A stretch of 64,000 nt of DNA from contig UQUQ01000008.1 in assembly GCA_900544265.1 (NCBI GenBank), positions 1 to 64,000 of the forward strand. The letters run 5' to 3'. The translations under genes were made by a program, and so were the position numbers. The DNA comes from an uncultured Alistipes sp. GTDB lineage: Bacteria; Bacteroidota; Bacteroidia; Bacteroidales; Rikenellaceae. The number at the start of each line of letters is the position of its first letter. Within the stretch, counting starts at the first letter, position 1. Below, in pieces: positions 54,548 through 63,441 of this stretch. The notes beneath the pieces are model-generated. The model worked only from the letters and a program-made list of their open reading frames with translations, was not told where the DNA came from and ran no database searches.

Positions 54548-55388
54548 ATGACAAGGAGCACATTCCGCGTGCTGTTCTATGCGAACGGCAGCAAGGAGAA
54601 GAATGGAATTGTCCCCATCATGGGACGGGTTACAATCAACGGGACGGTGGCGCAGTTCAGTTGCAAGCGGAGCATCACAAAGGAGCTTTGGGATGCAAAG
54701 GGCAACCGTGCCAAAGGCAAGAGCGTGGAAGCGAGGGAGACGAACCTTGCGCTTGACAACATCAAGGCGCAAATCATCAAGCACTACCAGCGCATATCCG
54801 ACCGTGAGGCGTATGTCACGGCGGAAATGGTGCGCAACGCCTATCAGGGCATCGGCTGCGAGTATGAAACGATACTCGGCGCATTCGACAAGGAGAACGC
54901 CAAGTTCCTGAAACGTGTCGGCAAAGACCGCTGCATGGGGTCTTACCGTGTGATGGTGCGCTCACGGAACTATGTGGCGGCGTTCATCAAGTCGTTCTAC
55001 AAACGCAACGACATGTCCATGCTGGAACTTACTCCCGACTTCATCAAGGAGTTCTCCGTATTCCTCACTACGGAGCAAGGGTTGAAAAACGCTTCCGTGT
55101 GGCTGGCTTGCATGTGGGTCAAGACGGTCGTTTCACGGGCGCATTACAACGGTCTGATACCGAGAAACCCGTTTGCGCAATTCCGCATCACGCCCAACGT
55201 GAAGGAACGGGAGTATCTTACGGAGGGGGAAATCCGGCAACTTATCGAGCATGAGTTTTCCGATGCCACGCTTGCTTTCACCCGAGACCTGTTTGTCTTT
55301 GCCTGCTTCACCGCACTCAGCTTCGCAGACATCAGGGAACTGACCACGGACGAGATTATGGATGTGAACGGTGAGAAGTGGATTGTAA
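54548..55388 (+). pseudogene. Tyrosine recombinase (conjugative-transposon type), 3'-truncated
   Basis: About 280 native residues of a Bacteroidota integrase: an arm-binding N-terminus (STFRVLFYANGSKEKNG), a SAM-like core-binding domain (LKRVGKDRCMGSYRVM) and the start of the catalytic domain (FVFACFTALSFADIREL). At 55389 the sequence enters an IS element, so the open frame gains a meaningless tail (to 55498). The catalytic HxxR and Tyr are lost, and no integrase sequence resumes after the IS, so the 3' part was deleted. Codon use and GC differ from neighbours. It marks a once-mobile island. Confidence 0.88.
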
Positions 55389-56628
55389 TAGTCAAGACTT
55401 GTTCTGACATTTTCTATACTATCGGACAAAAAAAGAGTCCGATGCCATCTGCGAAGATACGCAACTATTCTCACTCTCACAACCTGGTGAGCCAATAACC
55501 TGCTCATCAGGTTGTATTTTCCCTGCATCCTGCAATTGATATCTCCTTGCCACCTCCATTCCTTCGAGGAAAGTCTGCATGGGTGTTTTCCCGAAACAGT
55601 ATTTCCCGGAGTGCGTCCTTTGCGTGTTATAGGAGTTCATCCAAGTGTCAAGGTCTGCCTGCAGTTGTTCTATCGAGGTGTATATCTTCTTTCTGAAAGC
55701 GATGGCGTAGAATTCGTTCTGGACAGTCCTGTTGAAGCGTTCACAGATGCCGTTTGTCTGCGGGCTCTTGGCCTTGATCTTGGAATGGTCTATGTCCTCG
55801 ATGGCCAGATACAGTTCGTATTCATGTGTTTCCCTGTTTCCGCAGTATTCGGTACCCCTGTCCGTGAGCATCCTCATCAGTTTCAGGTCATGCTGCTCGA
55901 AGAACGGAACCACCCTGTCATTGAGCATGTCCGCCGCCACGAGCGCGTTCTTCCTGTCGTAAAGTTTGGCGAATCCGATTTTGGAATAGGTGTCGATGAC
56001 CGTCTGCTGGTAAATGTGCCCCACGCCTTTGATATACCCTACATAATAGGTGTCCTGCGCCACAAGGAAGCCTGGATAATAAGTCTCTATTTCCCCGTGT
56101 GCCTGTTTCTCCGCCTTGGCTTTTTCCAGCGCGGCCACCTGGTTCTCGTCAAGCACGATGCCTTCCTGCTCCACCTTGGTCGAAAGTGCCTTCAGGCGTT
56201 TCTGGAAGGTCTCCATGTCATGCCTGAGCCAGATGGAGCGCACTCCTCCGGGAGATACGAGTATGCCTTTCTTGCGCAGCTCGTTGGATACGCGTACTTG
56301 TCCCAAAGCCGGGTTGTCTATGGCCACATCTGCACTACAGCCTGCTCTATGCGCTCCTCCACGCGGTTCTTTATCACCGGCTTTTTACGGGAAATCTCCT
56401 GCAGGGCCAGTTCTCCGCCCTGCTCGTACAGTTCCTTGAAACGATAAAAACTGTCACGGCTGTATCCCATAATCTTGCAGGCTCGTGACACGTTTCCCAA
56501 CTGTTGGGACAGCTCAAGCAGTCCCAGTTTGTTCTTGATGACTTTTTCTGATGTGGTCATAACTTAATCTGCTTTTATGTTACAAATCTACTCTTTTTAT
56601 GCGTAACTGTCAGATTAAGTCTTGACTA
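55389..56628. mobile_element. IS481-family insertion sequence, about 1.24 kb
   Basis: Ends are imperfect inverted repeats: TAGTCAAGACTTGTTCTGACA on the left matches the complement of the right end at 19 of 21 positions. It carries one transposase on the minus strand, frameshifted. A three-base AAT on both sides could be a target duplication, but the flanks do not rejoin into integrase, so the insertion was followed or accompanied by deletion. Confidence 0.85.
55419..56560 (-). pseudogene. IS481-family transposase, frameshifted
   Basis: Two minus-strand frames overlap by ten bases. The upstream 80 codons (56318-56560) encode the helix-turn-helix ([20 protein letters not shown]). The downstream 302 codons (55419-56327) encode the DDE catalytic domain: first Asp in AQDTYYVG, second Asp in MLTDRGTEY, and Glu in NGICERFNRT. 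A single full-length ORF of about 380 residues is normal, so a one- or two-base change near 56320-56330 has split it. No slippery sequence is evident, so this is more likely decay than programmed frameshifting. Confidence 0.85.
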
Positions 56629-56644
56629 ATTCATGTAAACAAAG

Positions 56645-56708
56645 CCAACGGGAGGGTAGCAAGTTTGTGTTTTGGTCTGCCCAAAACCGCTTGCTACCCT
56701 CCCGTTGG
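56645..56708. terminator. 19-bp perfect inverted repeat with nested hairpin
   Basis: Arms CCAACGGGAGGGTAGCAAG and its complement enclose a 26-base loop that holds a nested TTTTGG/CCAAAA hairpin. It lies directly after the Crp/Fnr gene stop and beside the IS. It probably terminates the regulator transcript, but could also be a recombination or attachment remnant. Confidence 0.6.
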
Positions 56709-56720
56709 TTGGTTGAAACG

Positions 56721-57284
56721 TCACTTTATTTGTGCTCTAATCCTGCTCAGACTCGCTTGCGTGATACCTAAATAGGTGGCGATGCTTCCCAACGGCAATC
56801 GCTGTAACAAATCAGGTTCTTTCTCCAACAACTCCTTATAACGTTCAGAGGCGATGGCGGACAACATGGAAATCAGCCGTTCTTCAGTGGCAAGCAGCTC
56901 CATCTCCGCATAGCGCCGCCCCCAATTGGCAATGTGCAAGTCTTCCGAAAACAGCACTTTCAGCTTTTTCCTTTCCAATACATACAAAACTGAATCTTCC
57001 ATCAGTTCCATCGTTTCATAACCCGGCTCATCATTGACATAGCCTTTCATAGAAACAAGGGTCGCTCCTTCCTTGCCAAACCAAAAGGTAATTTCCTTCC
57101 CGTCCACCGAGGTATAGGCGCGGACAATGCCTTCCTTGATGAAAAAGATGTTCTTCTCCACCTTGCCGCTTTCCAGCACGCGGAATCCTTTGGGATACGA
57201 AACTTCCGTCAAACATTGCCGCAACTTGTCCAAAGACGCATCCGGCATGGCATATCTCTGGTTGATGATTTCCTTTATATCCAT
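56721..57284 (-). CDS. Crp/Fnr family transcriptional regulator
   Basis: A 187-residue regulator with an N-terminal cyclic-nucleotide-binding-like beta roll (FFIKEGIVRAYTSVDGKEI, FWFGKEGATLVS) and a C-terminal helix-turn-helix (GSIATYLGITQASLSRIRAQ). It lacks Fnr-type cysteines near the N-terminus. A TAATTTTG -7 element sits at 57304-57311. It is divergent from the SMR-MFS exporter pair, the usual position for a local regulator; that link is inferred. GC is lower than the chromosome. Confidence 0.92.
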   Translation of the reverse strand: MDIKEIINQRYAMPDASLDKLRQCLTEVSYPKGFRVLESGKVEKNIFFIKEGIVRAYTSVDGKEITFWFGKEGATLVSMKGYVNDEPGYETMELMEDSVLYVLERKKLKVLFSEDLHIANWGRRYAEMELLATEERLISMLSAIASERYKELLEKEPDLLQRLPLGSIATYLGITQASLSRIRAQIK

Positions 57285-57440
57285 AAGTCATTTTGTTGTG
57301 GTACAAAATTATAAAATAGCGCACAGAAACAGCTGCTAACGGCTGTTTTTTGTCAAATGCAAAATCCGTTTTTACCAAATGTAAAAAACGATTAGAAATT
57401 ACTTGCTCACTTTTGCACCCGAATTTAATAAATCATAGGT

Positions 57441-57767
57441 ATGAATTGGATAATTTTATTTTTGGCAGGATTGTTTGAGGTAAGCCTTACATTCTGCTTG
57501 GGAAAAACGAGAGAGGCATCAGGTATTGGTTTTTATCTGTGGGGAAGCGGGTTCCTTGCTTCCACCATACTGAGCATGGCTTTGCTTGCCAAGGCGGTGC
57601 AGACGTTGCCTTTGGGTACGGCATACGCCATCTGGACAGGCATCGGGGCGGTCGGCACGGTCTTGATAGGAATATTCGTTTTCAAGGAACCTGCCACTCC
57701 CATCCGGCTTTTCTTCCTGTTCACACTCATTGCTTCCTTGATTGGATTGAAAGTCGTATCATATTGA
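57441..57767 (+). CDS. Small multidrug resistance (SMR) family transporter
   Basis: A 108-residue protein with four membrane helices. The essential membrane-embedded glutamate is Glu13 (LAGLFEVSLTF), and the helix 3-4 blocks LPLGTAYAIWTGIGAVG and IGLKVVSY are those of the Gdx/SugE and Qac groups. The Gly-Lys after helix 1 (LGKTREASG) and overall match favour the SugE/Gdx side (guanidinium or quaternary ammonium export), but substrate cannot be fixed by eye. No guanidine riboswitch is recognisable upstream. The MFS gene starts 13 bases after its stop. Confidence 0.9.
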   Translation: MNWIILFLAGLFEVSLTFCLGKTREASGIGFYLWGSGFLASTILSMALLAKAVQTLPLGTAYAIWTGIGAVGTVLIGIFVFKEPATPIRLFFLFTLIASLIGLKVVSY

Positions 57768-57780
57768 GAGGAGGCGGAAA

Positions 57781-58962
57781 ATGAAGTATGAATTGAGGGA
57801 GAATCAAGGCATTCCGGCACCTTTGCTGGCTCTGATGGCAGTCGCTACCGGGCTTTCCGTTGCCAACTGCTACTACAACCAGCCTTTGTTGGGCAGCATG
57901 GCAAAGGATTTTGGGGTAAGCGACTTTTCTGCCAGCATGGTTGCGACATTGACCCAGATAGGTTATGTAGTCGGACTTGTGTTTGTCATTCCGCTTGGCG
58001 ATTTGGTTTCACGAAAGCAGCTGATATTGACCAATTATATCGTTTCTGCGTGCGCCTTGCTTGCCATATCCCTTGCCCCTAACATCTATTGGGTGTGGGG
58101 CGCATCCTTGCTTGCCGGAGCATCTTCGGTTATGCCGCAGTTCTTCATCCCGTTGGTGTCTTTCCATTCAGCACCAGCACACAAGGTACGCAACGTGGGG
58201 ATTATACAGTCCTGTCTGCTCATAGGCATTCTTGGCTCACGGGTATTAAGTGGTTTCCTGGCTGATATGTGGGGATGGCGTTCCGTCTATTTCGTGGCTT
58301 GCGTGTTTATGCTCGGATGTTTTCTGATGATTCACAAGATGCTGCCCGTGCTGTCTGCCCGCTCTCAAGAAAGTTATGCAGGGCTGATGAAATCCTTGTT
58401 GCGTCTGCTCTCCCAATACCCGTACTTGCGTATCGCGTCGCTGAGGGCGGCATTGGCTTATGGCTCGTTCTTCGCCCTGTGGAGTTGCCTTGCTTTCCGG
58501 ATGAAACAGGAACCTTTCTTTGCAAGTGACGACATTATCGGGGCACTCGGTTTGTGCGGACTGGCAGGTGCATCCACGGTCGTATTCATCAGCGGCTATA
58601 TCCAAAAGTACGGTGCAAGGTTCTTTTCTATTGCCGGAGGATGTGTGGTATTGGCTGCATGGCTGCTGGCATTTTTAGGGAATGACAGCTACCTGTGGAT
58701 GATAGTTGCCATCCTGTTGATTGATGCCGGTATGCAATGCATCCATTTGTCGAATCAGACCAGCGTAGTCGCCCTTGACGCATCTGCCATCAATCGTGTC
58801 AATACCGTTTATATGACCATTTACTTCTTGGGTGGTTCTGCGGGCACTTTCGTTTCCGGTCTGTCCTGGCAACATTATGGATGGGCAGGCGTAGCTTGGA
58901 CGGGAATCGCTTTTACTGTGGCTTCCTTGCTTGTTAATTATTTCAAGCCTCAAACAACATAA
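57781..58962 (+). CDS. MFS family exporter
   Basis: A 393-residue, twelve-helix major facilitator protein. The helix 2-3 loop motif appears as GDLVSRKQLI, and helix 1 holds the NCYYNQPLLG block typical of YnfM/DHA-like drug exporters. It is translated directly after the SMR gene in the same operon and ends with its own terminator. Substrate unknown; efflux of a small toxic compound is inferred from the company it keeps. Confidence 0.9.
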   Translation: MKYELRENQGIPAPLLALMAVATGLSVANCYYNQPLLGSMAKDFGVSDFSASMVATLTQIGYVVGLVFVIPLGDLVSRKQLILTNYIVSACALLAISLAPNIYWVWGASLLAGASSVMPQFFIPLVSFHSAPAHKVRNVGIIQSCLLIGILGSRVLSGFLADMWGWRSVYFVACVFMLGCFLMIHKMLPVLSARSQESYAGLMKSLLRLLSQYPYLRIASLRAALAYGSFFALWSCLAFRMKQEPFFASDDIIGALGLCGLAGASTVVFISGYIQKYGARFFSIAGGCVVLAAWLLAFLGNDSYLWMIVAILLIDAGMQCIHLSNQTSVVALDASAINRVNTVYMTIYFLGGSAGTFVSGLSWQHYGWAGVAWTGIAFTVASLLVNYFKPQTT

Positions 58963-58976
58963 TGGTGGATACAAAA

Positions 58977-59025
58977 CAGGCTGAAAGAATATTTGGGATG
59001 ATTCTTTCAGCCTGAATATTTTTTG
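58977..59025 (+). terminator. Terminator after SMR-MFS operon
   Basis: Fourteen-base perfect stem CAGGCTGAAAGAAT with complement, ten-base loop, then a T-rich run that merges with the next promoter. Confidence 0.88.
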
Positions 59026-59033
59026 TACCTTTG
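59026..59033 (+). promoter_or_regulatory. -7 element before candidate structured RNA
   Basis: Exact TACCTTTG immediately after the MFS terminator. The expected transcription start is at about 59038-59040, right at the first helix of the candidate RNA. Confidence 0.6.
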
Positions 59034-59037
59034 CATC

Positions 59038-59162
59038 CGAAGAGTTACTTGAACAAGCAAAGCGATGCAGACCACGGCAATTGGAACGGTTGCCAACTCA
59101 TTACCTGAAAACGAGGTAATTCTTCTAACTCTCTTGATTTCAAAGGGGTATATCCTTTTTGC
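59038..59162 (+). ncRNA. Candidate structured small RNA
   Basis: Between the MFS terminator and the fabD promoter. Seven perfect pairs close the element (AGAGTTA 59041-59047 with TAACTCT 59126-59132). Inside are a GGCAA/TTGCC hairpin (59076-59094) and an ATTACCT/AGGTAAT hairpin (59100-59120). A weak AAAGG/CCTTT stem followed by five T (59143-59160) could terminate it. It is not a tRNA: no T-loop, no CCA. No known RNA family is recognised. Confidence 0.4.
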
Positions 59163-59182
59163 AGAATTACGAAATAAATTCG

Positions 59183-59190
59183 TATCTTTG
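59183..59190 (+). promoter_or_regulatory. -7 element of fabD
   Basis: Exact TATCTTTG, 28 bases before the fabD ATG; GC content returns to chromosomal level from here. Confidence 0.65.
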
Positions 59191-59218
59191 CCCCCGCAAA
59201 CAAAAAATTGCACAGCTT

Positions 59219-60100
59219 ATGAAACACGCATACGTTTTTCCGGGTCAGGGTGCCCAGGCCGTCGGCATGGGCAAGGACCTCTACGACAATGTTCCCGAAG
59301 CCAAGGCCCTCTTCGAGCAGGCCAATGAAATCCTCGGCTTCCGCATCACGGACATCATGTTCGCCGGTACGCCCGAAGAGCTCAAGCAGACCAAGGTGAC
59401 GCAGCCCGCCGTCTTCCTCCACTCGGTCATCATGGCCAAGGCGCTCGGCGTGAAGCCCGATGCCGTTGCCGGACACTCGCTCGGCGAGTTCTCCGCACTG
59501 GTCGTCGCCGGAGCCCTCTCGTTCGAGGACGGTCTGAAGCTCGTCTCGAAGCGTGCCATGGCCATGCAGTCGGCCTGTGAGGCACAACCGGGAGGCATGG
59601 CCGCCATCCTCGGTCTCGAGGACAAGGTCGTCGAGGAGATCTGCGCCTCGGTCGAGGGCGTGGTCGTCGCCGCCAACTACAACTGCCCGGGGCAGCTCGT
59701 CATCTCGGGTGCCGACGCCGCCGTGGATGCCGCCTGCGAAAAGGCCAAGGCTGCCGGTGCACGCCGTGCGCTGCGTCTTCCGGTCGGCGGAGCCTTCCAC
59801 TCGCCGCTCATGGAGCCCGCCAAGCAGGAGCTCGAGAAGGCCATCAACGAGGCCCCGTTCCAGACGCCGACCTGCCCGATCTACCAGAACGTGGATGCCA
59901 AACCGCATACCGATCCCGCCACGATCAAGGCCAACCTGATCGCCCAGCTGACGGCTCCCGTGCGCTGGACCTACATCGTCAAGAACATGCTGGCCGACGG
60001 CGTGACGGAGTTCACCGAACTCGGCCCCGGCACCGTGCTGCAGGGTCTTATCAAGAAGGTGGATGCCTCGGCCAACGTAGAGTCGAAATCCACACTGTAG
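59219..60100 (+). CDS. fabD: Malonyl-CoA:ACP transacylase
   Basis: Loads malonyl groups on acyl carrier protein for fatty acid synthesis. The 293-residue protein starts with FPGQGAQAVGMG, has the nucleophile in GHSLGEFSAL, a downstream Arg/His pair (KRAMAMQSAC and GGAFHSPLM) and the LGPGTVLQGLIKK end. A clear promoter and terminator flank it, so it is monocistronic. Confidence 0.97.
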   Translation: MKHAYVFPGQGAQAVGMGKDLYDNVPEAKALFEQANEILGFRITDIMFAGTPEELKQTKVTQPAVFLHSVIMAKALGVKPDAVAGHSLGEFSALVVAGALSFEDGLKLVSKRAMAMQSACEAQPGGMAAILGLEDKVVEEICASVEGVVVAANYNCPGQLVISGADAAVDAACEKAKAAGARRALRLPVGGAFHSPLMEPAKQELEKAINEAPFQTPTCPIYQNVDAKPHTDPATIKANLIAQLTAPVRWTYIVKNMLADGVTEFTELGPGTVLQGLIKKVDASANVESKSTL

Positions 60101-60121
60101 ATCAGCGACATATACAGAAGC

Positions 60122-60154
60122 AAAGGACGCACCGGCTTTCGGTGCGTCCTTTTT
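60122..60154 (+). terminator. Terminator after fabD
   Basis: Twelve-base perfect stem AAAGGACGCACC with complement, seven-base loop and five T. Confidence 0.92.
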
Positions 60155-60203
60155 GGTGAAAAAATGCGGCGGAGAAAAAAATATATTAAATTTTATTAAT
60201 ATC

Positions 60204-60237
60204 TTGTTGCATTTATTAAAGATACTTATTATATTTG
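60204..60237 (+). promoter_or_regulatory. Promoter of ROK regulator gene
   Basis: TTG at 60207-60209, 20 bases, then TATATTTG at 60230-60237 in an AT-rich stretch, 27 bases before the ATG. Confidence 0.65.
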
Positions 60238-60264
60238 TGCTGTTAGCATAACGAGCCAAGAAGA

Positions 60265-61494
60265 ATGACCTCACTTACCGAATTCTTTAACAAGCACGAA
60301 GACGACTCGCTGAAGGGCATATCGCACAAGAACAGCATCATCAAGCGCAACATCATCGCACACATGGCCGTCAACGGCGAATGCACGCTCTCGGAACTCA
60401 CGAAGGAGCTGCATATCAGCGTGCCGACGATCACCAAGCTGGTGCAGGAGCTCGTCGACGAGAACATCGTGACCGACCTGGGCAAGGTCGAGACCCCGGG
60501 CGGACGGCGTCCCAATATCTTCGGACTGGCCAATTCGGCCATCTACTTTGCCGGCGTGAACGTCGGGCGCGACAACATGCGCTTTCTGATTACCGACCTG
60601 CAGAACAACATCATCAAGGAGGAGAACGACTTCACGTTCGAGCTGCAGGACCGCCCGCAGTGCATGGAGCGCATCTGCTCGAGCATCGAGCAGTTCATCG
60701 CAACGTGCGGCATCGACCGCAGCAAGATTCTCGGACTGGGCGTCTGCATGACCGGCCGCGTGAATCCCGATACGGGGCGCAGCTACAAGTACTTCACCTC
60801 CTCCGAACAGTCCCTGCGCGACATTCTCGAGGAGCGCGTCGGCATCCGCGTGCTGCTCGAGAACGACACGCGCGCCCGCTGCTACGCCGAGTACACGTGC
60901 GGCAAGTCGAAGGACGAGAGCAACGTCATCTACCTGCACATGGGGCGCGGCGTGGCCATCGGCATCGTAATCGACGGACAGCTCTACTACGGCAAGAGCG
61001 GCTTCGCCGGGGAGTTCGGCCACATCCCCTTCTTCGACAACGAGATCATCTGCTCGTGCGGCAAGAAGGGGTGTCTCGAGACCGAGGTCTCGGGCATCGC
61101 CCTCGAGGAGAAGATGTGCCACATGATCGAAAAGGGGGTGAACACCATTCTCAAGGAGAAATACGACAAGCAGAAGACGATCCACATCGACGACATCATC
61201 ACCGCGGCGAAGAACGACGACAACCTCTCGATCGAGCTGATCGAGGAGGCGGGCGAGAAGGTCGGCAAGGCCGTGGCGTTCCTCATCAACACGTTCAACC
61301 CCGAGACGGTGATCGTGGGCGGCAACCTCGCGGCGGCGGGCGACTACATCATGCTGCCGCTCAAGTCGGCGACGAACAAGTATTCGCTCAACCTCGTCTA
61401 CAAGGACACGAAGTTCCGCGTCTCGAAGATGTCGGAGAATGCCAACGCCTGGGGCGTGGCGATGCTCATCCGCAACAAGATCATCGGGCTGTAG
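60265..61494 (+). CDS. ROK family transcriptional regulator (NagC-like)
   Basis: A 409-residue protein with an N-terminal winged helix-turn-helix (CTLSELTKELHISVPTITKL) and a sugar-kinase-like ROK domain. The latter shows VNVGRDNMRFLITDL, LENDTRARCYAEY, the GFAGEFGHIPF block and zinc-binding CSCGKKGCLE. Such proteins respond to sugars or amino sugars and repress uptake or catabolic genes. galK and a DeoR-type regulator nearby suggest a carbohydrate theme, but targets are unknown. Confidence 0.94.
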   Translation: MTSLTEFFNKHEDDSLKGISHKNSIIKRNIIAHMAVNGECTLSELTKELHISVPTITKLVQELVDENIVTDLGKVETPGGRRPNIFGLANSAIYFAGVNVGRDNMRFLITDLQNNIIKEENDFTFELQDRPQCMERICSSIEQFIATCGIDRSKILGLGVCMTGRVNPDTGRSYKYFTSSEQSLRDILEERVGIRVLLENDTRARCYAEYTCGKSKDESNVIYLHMGRGVAIGIVIDGQLYYGKSGFAGEFGHIPFFDNEIICSCGKKGCLETEVSGIALEEKMCHMIEKGVNTILKEKYDKQKTIHIDDIITAAKNDDNLSIELIEEAGEKVGKAVAFLINTFNPETVIVGGNLAAAGDYIMLPLKSATNKYSLNLVYKDTKFRVSKMSENANAWGVAMLIRNKIIGL

Positions 61495-61567
61495 TCCCCG
61501 CGCAACCCCGCACCTTACCGCCCGGCAGTCAGGCTGTCGGGCGGTTTCATCTGAAAAACACCGAGCC

Positions 61568-62137
61568 ATGCCACTGAACATCGAAGGAAACAGCGTCCGC
61601 CTGCGGGCCGTCGAACCCGAGGACCTCGACGTGCTCTACCGCTGGGAGAACGACCCCAGCGTCTGGTCCGTCAGCGGCACGACGGAGCCCTTCTCGCTGC
61701 ACCAGATGCGGCGCTTCATCGCCGAGCAGCAGGCCGCGGACATCTTCCGCACGGGGCAGCTGCGGCTGATGATCGAGGCTCCGGCAAACGGGTCCGAATC
61801 GAGCCCGGCACCGTCCGGACAGCCCTGGCGGCCCGTCGGGGCGGTCGATCTGTTCGAGTTCGATCCGCTGAACCGGCGGGCGGGCGTCGGCATCCTCATC
61901 CACGCGGCCGAGGATCGCGGACGGGGCCTGGCCGCCGATGCGCTGCGGACGCTCTGCCGCTACGGACGCGACACGCTCCACCTGCACCAGCTGTGGTGCA
62001 ACGTCGGAGCCGAAAACGAAGCGAGCCTGCGGCTCTTCCGCGGGGCGGGATTCACCGAAGCGGGCCGGCTGCACGACTGGCAGTGGCGCCCGGACGGCTA
62101 CCACGACGAAATCATGATGCAGCGGATACTGGAATAA
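61568..62137 (+). CDS. GNAT family N-acetyltransferase
   Basis: A 189-residue acetyltransferase of the RimJ/SpeG-like group: VRLRAVEPEDLDVLYRWEND at the N-terminus, beta strands VGAVDLFEFDPLNRRAGVG-type, and the acetyl-CoA loop EDRGRGLAADAL (a Q/RxxGxG/A motif), ending with the NEASLRLFRGAGFTEAG helix. Acceptor unknown. It lies 73 bases after the ROK gene and may be read through from it. Confidence 0.92.
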   Translation: MPLNIEGNSVRLRAVEPEDLDVLYRWENDPSVWSVSGTTEPFSLHQMRRFIAEQQAADIFRTGQLRLMIEAPANGSESSPAPSGQPWRPVGAVDLFEFDPLNRRAGVGILIHAAEDRGRGLAADALRTLCRYGRDTLHLHQLWCNVGAENEASLRLFRGAGFTEAGRLHDWQWRPDGYHDEIMMQRILE

Positions 62138-62247
62138 GCGACGACATACGACCTGCCGCAGACGCTTCTTCCAATAGACGGCCGGGCCAAGTCTGCGTCA
62201 GCGCCGCTTCCCCCGGAGCGGGCATCACACACGTTCCACTCCACCGC

Positions 62248-62283
62248 AAAAAAGCGGCGCCCCGGGAAATACCCGGGGCGCCG
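62248..62283 (-). terminator. Terminator after galK
   Basis: Twelve-base perfect GC stem CGGCGCCCCGGG with complement and a five-base loop; six A on the + strand give the U tract for the minus transcript. Confidence 0.88.
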
Positions 62284-62301
62284 TCATTTCCAAACGCGGG
62301 A

Positions 62302-63441
62302 TCACAACCGGCGCGAACCGTCGGAGATGACCACGTCGTAGATCTGCGGCTCGTGGCCATAGCGGGCTGCGAAGCGCTCGCGGGCCGTGGCAATGAAGTG
62401 GTCGTAGAGCTCCTCCTTCACCAGGTTGATCGTGCAGCCGCCGAACCCGCCGCCCATGATGCGCGAGCCGGTTACGCCGCACTCCTCGGCCAGCGAAGCG
62501 AGGAAATCGAGCTCCTCGCACGACACCTCGTAATCCTTCGACATGCCCCAGTGCGTCTCGTACATGCAGCGGCCGACCGTCTCGTAGTCGCCGCGCTGCA
62601 GGGCGTCGCAGACCGTGAGCACGCGCCGCTCCTCGCAGATGACGTAGCGGGCCCGGCGGTAGTCCTCCTCCGAGATCCGCTCACGGACGGCATCGAGCTG
62701 CTCCATCGTGGCACCGCGCAGGAACTCCTGTCCGAGCACTGCGGCCACCCGTTCGCACGAGGCGCGGCGGTCATTATAGGGCGATCCCACGAGGGCATGT
62801 TTCACGCGCGAATCGACCAGCACGAGGCGGTAGCCCTTCGGGTCGAAGGGGAAATATTCGTACTCGAGCGACCGGCAGTCCAACCGGATCAGGCAGCCCT
62901 TCCGACCGAAAACGGAGGCAAACTGGTCCATGATGCCGCAGTTGACGCCGCAGTAGTTGTGTTCGGTCGCCTGGCCGATCTTCGCCAGCTCGAACTTGTC
63001 GATGCCGCAGCCGTAGAGGTCGTTCAGCGCAAAGGCGTAGGTCGACTCGAGGGCGGCCGACGACGACATGCCCGCTCCGAGGGGTACGTCGCCCGCGAAG
63101 ACCGTATCGAAGCCGCCTATTGCACCGCCGCGCTTCTGCACCTCGCGGCAGACGCCGAAGAGGTAGTGCGCCCAGCTTTCGGCCGGCTTATCCTCCTCGC
63201 GCAGCCCGAATTCCGAGCGTTCGCCCAGGTCGAGCGCAAAGGCCCGCACGCGGTCCGTGCCGTTGGGACGGATCGCCGCAATGATCCCCTTGTCGACGGC
63301 TCCCGGGAAGACAAATCCCCCGTTGTAGTCGGTATGCTCGCCGATGAGGTTGATGCGCCCGGGCGAGGTGAAGAGCACGGCTCCTTCACCGAAGAGCTCC
63401 GCGAATTTGCGGCTTACTCTCTCTTTCATGTTCGTGTCCAT
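62302..63441 (-). CDS. galK: Galactokinase
   Basis: Phosphorylates galactose at C1 in the Leloir pathway. The 379-residue GHMP kinase shows the galactokinase signature GRINLIGEHTDYNGG, the ATP loop DVPLGAGMSSSAALE and the C-terminal MGGGFGGCTINLV. Catalytic Asp lies in NCGIMDQFAS. Start MDTNMKERVSRK is placed after a TACCTTCG -7-like element at 63481-63488; MKERVSRK four codons later is an alternative. No galT or galE nearby. Confidence 0.96.
   Translation of the reverse strand: MDTNMKERVSRKFAELFGEGAVLFTSPGRINLIGEHTDYNGGFVFPGAVDKGIIAAIRPNGTDRVRAFALDLGERSEFGLREEDKPAESWAHYLFGVCREVQKRGGAIGGFDTVFAGDVPLGAGMSSSAALESTYAFALNDLYGCGIDKFELAKIGQATEHNYCGVNCGIMDQFASVFGRKGCLIRLDCRSLEYEYFPFDPKGYRLVLVDSRVKHALVGSPYNDRRASCERVAAVLGQEFLRGATMEQLDAVRERISEEDYRRARYVICEERRVLTVCDALQRGDYETVGRCMYETHWGMSKDYEVSCEELDFLASLAEECGVTGSRIMGGGFGGCTINLVKEELYDHFIATARERFAARYGHEPQIYDVVISDGSRRL

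Noticed and set aside
54548..55498. A complete 316-residue integrase
   Set aside because: The last ~36 codons are IS sequence; the catalytic HxxR and Tyr are missing.
56318..56327. Programmed frameshift in the IS481 transposase
   Set aside because: IS481 elements normally use one ORF and no slippery run or stimulatory structure is present at the overlap.
57312..57440. Guanidine riboswitch upstream of the SMR gene
   Set aside because: Only short A/T-rich direct repeats are visible; none of the conserved guanidine riboswitch motifs could be found by eye.
59041..59132. The structured element read as a tRNA
   Set aside because: The closing helix looks like an acceptor stem, but there is no TTCRA T-loop, no plausible anticodon arm and no CCA or discriminator context.
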